Part shown: piece after piece, positions 56,378 through 64,000 of the stretch
Position numbering within the stretch: position 1 is the stretch's first letter
Layout: every line of letters begins with the position of its first letter
NCBI RefSeq assembly: GCF_014203755.1
Contig: NZ_JACHJS010000001.1
Coordinates: 310,001 to 374,000, forward strand
Direction of reading: 5' to 3'
Length of the DNA: 64,000 nucleotides
Source: Saccharothrix violaceirubra
GTDB taxonomy: Bacteria; Actinomycetota; Actinomycetes; Mycobacteriales; Pseudonocardiaceae
Notes under the pieces: model-generated
What the model was told of the DNA's origin: nothing
Seen by the model: the letters and a program-made list of their open reading frames with translations, nothing else
The model's database searches: none
Translations under genes and position numbers: made by a program

Positions 56378-59300
56378 ATGGTGGACGTGTCGGAGCCGAA
56401 GCCGTTGAACCCCACCGAGCAGGATGCGCTGGTCAAGCAGATCGGCTTGACGCTCATGCGCGCCGCGCCGGCCGACTGGGCGCACGTGACGGCCGAGTAC
56501 CGGGCGACGGGCCGGTACTTCGAGCTGTCCGCCGAGGTTCGGGCCGCGGACGGCGTCGTGCGCGCGTGGACGCCACCGCAGGAGGTGGCGGGCCTGTTCG
56601 CCCGGCTGCGCACCGGCATGTACCGCCAGGGGCGCGGGTCGTGGTCGAACGCCCGCTACCGGCTCGACCACCCGTCGAGCTACAACCTGGACTTCGACCG
56701 CGCCGAGCCGTCGTGGCAGAACCCGCCGCCGCCCCAGGCGTACGTCGACGAGATGCGGTTCTTCCCGCGCACCGACGAGAACGTGCCGGAGTGGCTGCGT
56801 CACCGGCTGTCGTCCGTGCCGCGCGGCCACCGCACGGCACGGGTGTTCGACGGCGCCGGGCCCGGCGGGCGGCCGTCGGTCAACCGGCCCGTGGTGCCCG
56901 AGCCGGAGCGCGAGCGGCTGCTCGCCTACCTCGACGGCGCGCCGGTGATCGTCGCCGGTCGCGGTTACGACGCCGACGTGCTGGCCGACGGCAACCCGTC
57001 CGTCGTGCCGGTGGCGTTCCAGACCGACGGGCAGTGGATCTGGCCGGCGGCGGTGGGTTACTACCTGCGCACGTACGGCATCCCGCCCGAGGCGGAACTG
57101 GTGGAGCGGGCGCGGTCGGCCGACTTCGTGCCGCCGGAGGTGTCCGAGGAGGCCAGGGTCGCCGCCGCCGCGCACCTGGGTGCGCCGGTCGCGGCCCGCG
57201 ACACCCCGCTGCCCCGCCCGCCGGCCGCGTCGGTCGACCCCGGCGAGGAGGTGACCAGGAGCCTGGGCGAGTTCGTGCCGCAGCGCATCGAGTTCGACCA
57301 GGACGGCCCGCCGTACCGGGTGACCTTCGCCGAGGACGGCACGGTCGTGGACGAGCGCTACCGTCGTGAGTCCTATGTGGACGGAATGGACCTGTTCGCG
57401 CCCGCCCAGTACGACCAGGACGCCGGCGACACGCAGGCCTGGGACCCGTTCGCCGACGACACCGCGACGCCCGCCGAGCAGCCCCCGGCCGACCCCGTGC
57501 CGTTCGCGGAGACGGCCGCGTTCGAGGTCGGCCGCGACTACGCCGACCCCGTCCCGCACGACGAACGCCGGGTCAACGGCCACGACCCCCTGACCCACAC
57601 CGCCCCGTTCGACCCGTTGGCCGACGACGAGGACGAGTTGGCGGACGTCCCCACCACCTCCGCGCCGACCGAGTTCTTCGAGGCTCCCGCCGGGCCGGAC
57701 CACGCCGACGAGGGCCGGTCGTTCGACGACCACCCGGACTCGACTCCCGGCGGCGCCGACCGGCCACCGCTCCCGGAGGCCGACCACCCGCACGGGTTCG
57801 ACCCCCGTGCGGACCAGGGCCCCTTCGACGAGCCCGCGGGCGCCGACACCGGCCGGGTCGACGGTGTCGAGCAGCACGCCGCGTTCGACGACCACGGCGA
57901 CCAGGCCCACGGGTTCACCGATCACGCCGCGTTCGACGACCCGGCCGCGGACCGAGGTCGCTTCGACGGGCCCCCGACCACCGAGCGGGCTCACGGGTTC
58001 GACGGCCCGACCGAGGCCGGCCAGGCCCTCGGGTTCGCGGACCACACCACCCCCGACCGGAACGACGGCTTCGACCGGGACCACGGTTTCGACCGGGCCG
58101 CGGGTTCCGAGGCACACCGTGCCGACGGCTTCCAGGACCGGCCGGAGCCCGGTTCCGGTTTCACCGACCACCCGGCGCCCGACGCGGACCGACCGCACGG
58201 TTTCGACACCGACCACGGTTCCGGGACGGCGTTCGACGGCCGTCCGGTCGCGGACGGGTTCGAGGTCCGGCCGGAGTCCGGCGAGGACGACGGCTTCGGC
58301 GACCCGGAGAACGCGCACGGGTTCGACGACCGGGACAGGCGGTACACGACCGACGAGTCCCCCGTGGACGAAACCGGCCGGTTCGACGACCACCCGGCCG
58401 ACGCGGACCACGGGCACCCGGCCCACCCCGGCGGGTTCGAGGACCACCTGGTGTCCCGCGCCGAACAGGCCCGCCGCTTCGAGGAACACCTCGAAGCCCA
58501 AGCCGCCCGCTTCGACGACCACCCCGAGTCGACCGTCGAGCAGACCGCACCGATCGACGACCGCCGCAGGTTCGCCGACCCGGACCACGTCCCGACGTTC
58601 GCGGACGACGAGACCGGCCCGTTCGACCAGATCCGCCCCGACAGCCCGGACCCGCGCACCCACCCGGAGCAGGCGGACGACCGACGTCGCCCCCAGCCCT
58701 TCGAACAGCACCACGCCGAGGCCCATCCGCGCGTCTTCGACGAGCCCGGCTTCGCCTCCCGGACCGACTTCGGCCACCAGGCACCGGACCACGACGCCCG
58801 GACGCCCGAAGGCACCGACCCGACCCACCGGACCCGACCGGACCACTTCGCCGAGTCCGACCACCACCCCACGTTCGCCCCCGCCGACACGACCCCGGAA
58901 TCCGGCCACGACACGCCCCCGGACCACGCCGCTCCCGATCACTACGCCGCTCCCGGCCACCTCGCGGACCCGGACCACCGGATGCGTCCCGACCACGGCC
59001 TGACGGCGGACCACCTCGCGGCCCCGGCCGATCCCGGCCGCACCCCGGACCAGGCACCTCCCGCGTACGGCTCGGACCAGGGCCTCCGCAGCCGTGACAC
59101 CGGCCAGGACCCGCACGGCCAAGACTCGGGCCAGGATCCCCACCGTCACGCCACGGCGCAGAACGGCCGCGTCCAGCACGACAGCGGCACCGCGACCCCC
59201 GATCTCCACGGCCCGGGTCCCGACCAGACCCAGGTCGACCTCAGCGTGCCCCCGGCCTTCCGATCCAGGTCCGGTCGCGGCCAGGGCACGGACGCTCGCG

Positions 59301-60715
59301 TCCAGGACGGCCCCGGCATCGGCCCGGACCCCCACCGGCAGCACGGCCTCGACACGCCTCCGTCCCACTTCACCCACGCCGGTCCCGACCGCCCGGCCCA
59401 GTCCGGCCACGACGCACCCCCGGCCCACTTCGCCCAGACCGGTCCCGACCACCCGGCCCGGTCCGGCCACGGCGTGGACCACCTCGGGCAGGCCGGCCAC
59501 CGCACCGGCCCGGAGTACCAGGCGGGCCAGGGCATCGGGTCCGACCACGCCGCGACGCACCACACCGGGAGCCACCCCGCCGTCGACACTCCTCCCGGGC
59601 CCGATCCGGTGGTGGCCGACCACCTGGGCGCCAACTCCTTCGGCGTCGACCAGGCCGGTCCGACCGCTGTCGGCGCCGACCACACGGACACCGACCCGGT
59701 GGTCCAGGCGGCACCCCGGGACGGCCGACCGCAGTCCGACCACACCACCCCGCGTCCCGGCATTCCCGCCGCACCTGCCGTCCCGATGCCTGCCGCGGCC
59801 CCCTCGATTCCCGGCCAGTCCGACCGCCGCCCCGCGACCGACCAGGGCCGTCCGGACACCCCGACCGCGCCGGAACCCGAGCAGGCCCGGCAGAACCAGG
59901 CCGAGGAACCGGCGGAACCCCGCCAGGTCACCCCCGAGGAGGAGCGCGAGATCGCGGGCCTCCGCCGGGCTCTCGACGACCTGGGCGTGCCGCACGCCGC
60001 GTACCGCATCGGCGGCGACCCGGTCGACCGGACGTGGCTGCTGCGCGTGGCGGGCCGCTCCTGGGAGGTCTGCCGGGTGGAGGCCGGCCAGGTCGACCCG
60101 GTCCGGTTCGACCGGGTGGAGGACGCCGCCTCGTACCTGATCGGCCGCCTGGTGCTGGCCGGCCGCCGACTGCCCCGCCCGCAGTACGCGCCGCAACGCC
60201 CACCGAACGGCTTCCGCGAGAGCCGCCCGATGCCGCCACGCCCCGCCGAACAGCCCCAGCAGCAACCCGTCCAGCAGCAACCGGTCCAGCAGCAAACCGT
60301 GCAGGTGCCACCGCCCGTGCCCCAGCAGGCACAGGTGGCGGACAACAAGCCCGCCGTACGCACGTGGCCGATCAACCCGCTGACCGGCGAACCGCCACTG
60401 ACCCTGTTCCGCCAGAAGAAGATGGTGGAACTGGCCGCCGGCACCGAGATCGACCGCTTCGGCGACGGCGCGGGCAACCTGGTGTACGCCGCCGGCACCC
60501 CGTTCGAGGAACGGTCACTGGTCCCGTCGTGGATCAGCCGCCCGTACCGCGTGTACCGCCTGCGCCGGCAGGTCGAGGTGCTGACCGGCGTGGCCGTGCC
60601 GTGGTTCGAACAGCCCGGCGGCGGCACGGCCTACCTGATGCCCAAGTCGATCGACGACATGCTCGCCGACGGCATCCTCGTGGAGGTGGCCAACCAGGAG
60701 GCCCCCACCCGCTGA
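56378..60715 (+). CDS. Large YezG-like/low-complexity/TNT protein
   Basis: About 1445 residues. Same ends as the previous protein: a YezG-like domain (ALVKQIGLTLMRAAPADWAH ... DEMRFFPRTDENVPEWL), the same middle domain (FDGAGPGGRPSVNRP, FQTDGQWIWPAAVGYYLRTY), then ~800 residues of Asp/His/Gly/Pro-rich low complexity (HGFDxxD-like repeats), a small domain (LRRALDDLGVPHAAYRIGGD), a Gln/Pro run and a C-terminal TNT domain. R1360 (IDRFG) and Q1412 (WFEQPGGGTAYL) are kept, but the His position reads PYRVYRL (Arg1391), so it may be inactive. ATG at 56378; GTG at 56381 is also possible after AGGGG. A 17-bp terminator follows. Confidence 0.82.
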   Translation: MVDVSEPKPLNPTEQDALVKQIGLTLMRAAPADWAHVTAEYRATGRYFELSAEVRAADGVVRAWTPPQEVAGLFARLRTGMYRQGRGSWSNARYRLDHPSSYNLDFDRAEPSWQNPPPPQAYVDEMRFFPRTDENVPEWLRHRLSSVPRGHRTARVFDGAGPGGRPSVNRPVVPEPERERLLAYLDGAPVIVAGRGYDADVLADGNPSVVPVAFQTDGQWIWPAAVGYYLRTYGIPPEAELVERARSADFVPPEVSEEARVAAAAHLGAPVAARDTPLPRPPAASVDPGEEVTRSLGEFVPQRIEFDQDGPPYRVTFAEDGTVVDERYRRESYVDGMDLFAPAQYDQDAGDTQAWDPFADDTATPAEQPPADPVPFAETAAFEVGRDYADPVPHDERRVNGHDPLTHTAPFDPLADDEDELADVPTTSAPTEFFEAPAGPDHADEGRSFDDHPDSTPGGADRPPLPEADHPHGFDPRADQGPFDEPAGADTGRVDGVEQHAAFDDHGDQAHGFTDHAAFDDPAADRGRFDGPPTTERAHGFDGPTEAGQALGFADHTTPDRNDGFDRDHGFDRAAGSEAHRADGFQDRPEPGSGFTDHPAPDADRPHGFDTDHGSGTAFDGRPVADGFEVRPESGEDDGFGDPENAHGFDDRDRRYTTDESPVDETGRFDDHPADADHGHPAHPGGFEDHLVSRAEQARRFEEHLEAQAARFDDHPESTVEQTAPIDDRRRFADPDHVPTFADDETGPFDQIRPDSPDPRTHPEQADDRRRPQPFEQHHAEAHPRVFDEPGFASRTDFGHQAPDHDARTPEGTDPTHRTRPDHFAESDHHPTFAPADTTPESGHDTPPDHAAPDHYAAPGHLADPDHRMRPDHGLTADHLAAPADPGRTPDQAPPAYGSDQGLRSRDTGQDPHGQDSGQDPHRHATAQNGRVQHDSGTATPDLHGPGPDQTQVDLSVPPAFRSRSGRGQGTDARVQDGPGIGPDPHRQHGLDTPPSHFTHAGPDRPAQSGHDAPPAHFAQTGPDHPARSGHGVDHLGQAGHRTGPEYQAGQGIGSDHAATHHTGSHPAVDTPPGPDPVVADHLGANSFGVDQAGPTAVGADHTDTDPVVQAAPRDGRPQSDHTTPRPGIPAAPAVPMPAAAPSIPGQSDRRPATDQGRPDTPTAPEPEQARQNQAEEPAEPRQVTPEEEREIAGLRRALDDLGVPHAAYRIGGDPVDRTWLLRVAGRSWEVCRVEAGQVDPVRFDRVEDAASYLIGRLVLAGRRLPRPQYAPQRPPNGFRESRPMPPRPAEQPQQQPVQQQPVQQQTVQVPPPVPQQAQVADNKPAVRTWPINPLTGEPPLTLFRQKKMVELAAGTEIDRFGDGAGNLVYAAGTPFEERSLVPSWISRPYRVYRLRRQVEVLTGVAVPWFEQPGGGTAYLMPKSIDDMLADGILVEVANQEAPTR

Positions 60716-60731
60716 CCCCAAGACGGAACGA

Positions 60732-60772
60732 CCGACGACCCACGTGCCACCCAAAGGCACGTGGGTCGTCGG
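60732..60772 (+). terminator. Terminator of the toxin locus
   Basis: CCGACGACCCACGTGCC, a 7-nt loop, then GGCACGTGGGTCGTCGG: a perfect 17-bp stem 16 nt after the last TNT gene. Confidence 0.8.
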
Positions 60773-60810
60773 GTCCCGTCCACAAAGCACCGGCCGACCC
60801 CCGGACCACC

Positions 60811-60879
60811 CATGCCCGAACGCACATTTCGCGGTGCCTGAACGCACAACTCGCGGTGTCTGAACGTATAACTCGCGCG
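60811..60879 (-). repeat. 22-nt repeat array F
   Basis: On the minus strand it opens CGCGCGAGTTATACGTTC 33 nt after the stop of the pentapeptide gene. Three 22-nt units follow (GAGTTATACG, GAGTTGTGCG, GAAATGTGCG), each with a CACC-type end. It is the shortest and cleanest array. Confidence 0.85.
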
Positions 60880-60912
60880 TTGGCGAGTGCGCGGTGGCGA
60901 CCGCGAGAAGAC

Positions 60913-61533
60913 TCAACCGACCTGGAGACCGTGCGCGGCGGCGAACGCCACCGCCGTGTCCAGATCCACCCGGGCCCCCGCCAGATCCGCCCCGATCAAC
61001 GTCCGCGCGTCCAGCCGCGCCCCCCGCAGATCCGCCCCCTTCAGGTTCGTCTCCAGCAATCGCGCCCCCGTCAACTCCGCCCCCGACAGATTCGCCCCCG
61101 ACAGATCGGCTCCGGCCAGGTTGGCCTCCCGCAACCGCGCACCCCGGAGATCGATCCCGGGCAGCCGCGCACCGGTCCACCCCACCAGGGTGAGATCGGT
61201 CTCCTCGAACGTGACAGGCCGCATCCCGCACTCCACGAAGACCGACCCCAACAACGTGCACGACGTGAACGACGCCGAGGACAGCACCGCCCGCTCGAAC
61301 CGGCACGAGCGGAACGCCGACGTCCGGTGCGCCGACTCACCCAGATCGGCCCGGTCGAAGACGCACTCGGTGAACGTGCACCCCACCGTCACCAGCCCAC
61401 GCAGGTCCGCATCGGAGAAATCACACCGCACGAACGAGCGCCCCTCCCACTCCTGCCCGTACAGGACCGCGTCCGTGTAGTCCTCGTCGTACTCGGCGTC
61501 GTCGCGTCCCTCACCGATGATGTCCACTGTCAC
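60913..61533 (-). CDS. Pentapeptide-repeat protein
   Basis: 206 residues. After an acidic N-terminus (DDAEYDEDYTDAVLYG) the pentapeptide pattern A(D/N)LXX runs through most of the chain: DFSDADLRGL, FDRADLGESA, ANLAGADLSGANLSGAELTG, TNLKGADLRGARL. This predicts a right-handed quadrilateral beta-helix. Family members such as MfpA mimic DNA and protect gyrase, but most have unknown roles. GTG start. It is divergent from mdh; array F follows its stop. Confidence 0.9.
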   Translation of the reverse strand: MTVDIIGEGRDDAEYDEDYTDAVLYGQEWEGRSFVRCDFSDADLRGLVTVGCTFTECVFDRADLGESAHRTSAFRSCRFERAVLSSASFTSCTLLGSVFVECGMRPVTFEETDLTLVGWTGARLPGIDLRGARLREANLAGADLSGANLSGAELTGARLLETNLKGADLRGARLDARTLIGADLAGARVDLDTAVAFAAAHGLQVG

Positions 61534-61638
61534 ACCTTGTCATCGTTCGCCAGTTGGTAACCTCCGACCTGCCGGGCGACCCCGCCCGGTGCGCGGTCCC
61601 GGAGTAGAGACCGCCGCTGACAGGTCAGTCCTGCCTAG

Positions 61639-62673
<1,035 letters not shown>

Positions 62674-62679
62674 TCGACC

Positions 62680-62713
62680 GCCGGTCGGAGGGGCCCGTCC
62701 CCCTCCGACCGGC
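62680..62713 (+). terminator. Terminator after mdh
   Basis: GCCGGTCGGAGGGG, a 6-nt loop, then CCCCTCCGACCGGC: a perfect 14-bp stem 6 nt after the mdh stop. Confidence 0.8.
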
Positions 62714-62736
62714 CAAGATCGTGGCAGGGTGGGCTG

Positions 62737-63552
62737 GTGACCAAGAACCCGTGGCCCGTCCCCGAACCCCAGGTCTCGCACGACGTCCACCCCGCGTTGG
62801 CGGCGACCGCGCGCGCGGCGGCCCGGGCCTACCAGGAGGCCCGCCAGCTGCACGCCCGCTCGGAACTGCGGGAAGAGGTCGCCCAGGGCGCGGACGGCAC
62901 GCCGACGATGCGCGTGGACGCGATCGTGGAGGAGGCCGTCGCCACCGCCGCCCGCCGGGTCGGCGTCAACCTCCTGTCGGAGGAGGCCGGTTTCCTGGAC
63001 CACGGTTCGGCGGTCACGCTCGTGGTGGACCCGGTGGACGGTTCGGCGAACGCCGCGCTCGGCGTGCCGCTGTCCTGCTTCTCCGGTGCCGTGGTCGTCG
63101 ACGACCGGCCGGTGGAAGCGCTCACGGTCTGGTTCGACACCGGCCGTAGCTGGTGGGCGAAGGCCGGTGAGCCCACGCCGTTCCGCACGTCCCGGCGCAC
63201 GAGTCTCGACGGCGCGGCGGTCTGCCTGATGCGCCCCAAGCGCGGGTCGACGGACGCCTGGCTGCGGGTCGCGGACCGCGCCGACCGCATCCGCGTGCTG
63301 TGCACGACCTGCCTGGAGACGATGCTGGTCGCGGAGGGCGCGGTCGACGCGTTCGCCGACACCGGCTCGGACACGCACCGGCTCATGGACCTGATCGCCG
63401 CGTCGGTGATCGTCCCGGCCGCCGGTGGCGCGCTGGTCGACCTCGACGGCCGGCCGCTGGTCTTCGACGTCGACCTGAGCCGGCGCTGGTCGGGGATCGC
63501 GGCGGCGACCCCTCAGCTCGCGGACGAGTTGATCACGACGATTCTCGGCTGA
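62737..63552 (+). CDS. Inositol monophosphatase-family phosphatase
   Basis: 271 residues of the Mg-dependent, Li-sensitive phosphatase family (IMPase/CysQ/FBPase-like). Metal-site motifs: the Glu-Glu loop in [27 protein letters not shown] (the usual WIDPIDGTxxF region) and [17 protein letters not shown] with [10 protein letters not shown] near the end. The Ser-Ala variant of the DGT motif makes the exact substrate uncertain. Possible substrates are inositol-1-phosphate, PAP or a sugar phosphate. GTG start 22 nt after the mdh hairpin. Its end overlaps the convergent gene by 20 nt. Confidence 0.88.
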   Translation: MTKNPWPVPEPQVSHDVHPALAATARAAARAYQEARQLHARSELREEVAQGADGTPTMRVDAIVEEAVATAARRVGVNLLSEEAGFLDHGSAVTLVVDPVDGSANAALGVPLSCFSGAVVVDDRPVEALTVWFDTGRSWWAKAGEPTPFRTSRRTSLDGAAVCLMRPKRGSTDAWLRVADRADRIRVLCTTCLETMLVAEGAVDAFADTGSDTHRLMDLIAASVIVPAAGGALVDLDGRPLVFDVDLSRRWSGIAAATPQLADELITTILG

Positions 63553-64000
63553 GGGCGGCCCCGACCCCGAGGTCCCGGTACCACTCGGCGGTGCGGCGGA
63601 TCGCCTCCTCGTGCGGCGTCACCGCGAACGGACCGAAGTCGGTCTCGAACGCCGAGTGGTCCACCACCCACGGCCGGGTCCGCTGGTGCGCGAGTTCGCC
63701 CGCGCCGCGCAGCCGCTTCTCGAACAGCGCGCCGACGGTGAGCGCGATCTCGGGCAGCCGCAACGGCGTCCGCTCGCTCCCGATCACCTTCCGGGCCAGG
63801 TCGGCGAACGCCCGCACGGTCAGCGTCGGCGCGGCGGGCACGTGCCAGGTCCCGTCCCGGTCGCCGTCGCCGAGCGTGATCTGGGCCGCGGCCGTGTCGC
63901 CGAGGTAGGCGAAGGTGTGCGGCACGTCCAACGGTCCGAACCACATCGGACGTCGGCCCGCCGTCATCGGTCGAAGGATCAGCTCGCCCACGAGCGAGGA
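63533..64000 (-). CDS. NAD-dependent epimerase/SDR-like protein, 5' part missing
   Basis: The C-terminal ~155 residues of a gene that continues beyond the window end; the cofactor-binding start is not visible. Seen are MWFGPLDVPHTFAYLGDTAA, TWHVPAAPTLTVRAFADLAR, and RRTAEWYRDLGVG. This substrate-domain pattern is that of extended SDR/NAD-dependent epimerase-like proteins. Without the Rossmann half the call is tentative. Its stop lies 20 nt inside the end of the phosphatase gene, tail to tail. Confidence 0.7.
   Translation of the reverse strand, partial: SSLVGELILRPMTAGRRPMWFGPLDVPHTFAYLGDTAAAQITLGDGDRDGTWHVPAAPTLTVRAFADLARKVIGSERTPLRLPEIALTVGALFEKRLRGAGELAHQRTRPWVVDHSAFETDFGPFAVTPHEEAIRRTAEWYRDLGVGAALSRESS

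Noticed and set aside
56120..60295. 1391-residue minus-strand open frame opposite the TNT proteins
   Set aside because: Antisense of recognisable YezG/TNT sequence; Gly/Val/Arg low complexity.

Overview
The window is about 72% GC. It has heavy GTG start use, SsgA-type and PspC/NarL-type genes, and a gene order shared with mycobacteria. It looks like chromosomal DNA of a filamentous actinomycete, most likely Pseudonocardiaceae of the Saccharothrix/Lentzea/Actinosynnema kind (genus inferred, not proven).

Layout. 0-6.4 kb: purine genes guaB (5' cut), guaB3 and guaA, with a secreted lectin-like protein and an aldehyde dehydrogenase between them. 6.5-9.9 kb: a PspC membrane protein divergent from a PspC-fused NarL-type two-component system. 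9.9-13.2 kb: an SsgA-like protein, a divergent EamA exporter/LysR pair, and an unknown protein. 13.2-20.3 kb: five leftward genes, two Ser/Thr kinases and three single-pass membrane proteins, several ending in a similar small extracytoplasmic domain. 20.4-36.9 kb: a small membrane protein and a deacetylase, then a block in the order known from Mycobacterium tuberculosis Rv0948c-Rv0957: chorismate mutase, pcrA/uvrD1, M23 peptidase, sucCD, DUF5336, PerM-like, purN, purH. An MFS exporter and an unknown multipass protein are added. 36.9-43 kb: an SOS mutasome operon (imuA, imuB, dnaE2) under a perfect LexA box. 43-46.8 kb: DHFR-like protein/TetR pair, DUF3017-folD, MFS exporter. 46.8-60.7 kb: a polymorphic-toxin locus (YbaB-like, WXG100-like, a 2230-residue CpnT-like giant with an internal TNT-type NADase and a C-terminal nuclease, a YezG-like immunity protein, and two YezG-like proteins each ending in a TNT domain). 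60.9-64 kb: pentapeptide protein, mdh, an IMPase-family phosphatase, and a truncated epimerase-like gene.

Two features stand out. First, short arrays of a roughly 22-nt repeat that starts with CGCGCGAGT recur at 29.6, 37.7-38.1, 45.4 and 60.8 kb. Three of these lie 23-33 nt after a stop codon, on the coding strand of the gene they follow, and the 37.7 kb array is read through by the imuA frame. Second, the toxin locus uses YezG-like and TNT modules three times each and fuses the putative immunity fold to the toxin. There are also three GTGA-N6-TCAC (CRP-like) palindromes around the M23-unknown-sucCD region.

There is no tRNA, rRNA, CRISPR array, transposase or phage gene that I can support. 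All calls rest on reading the sequence; no search was run.
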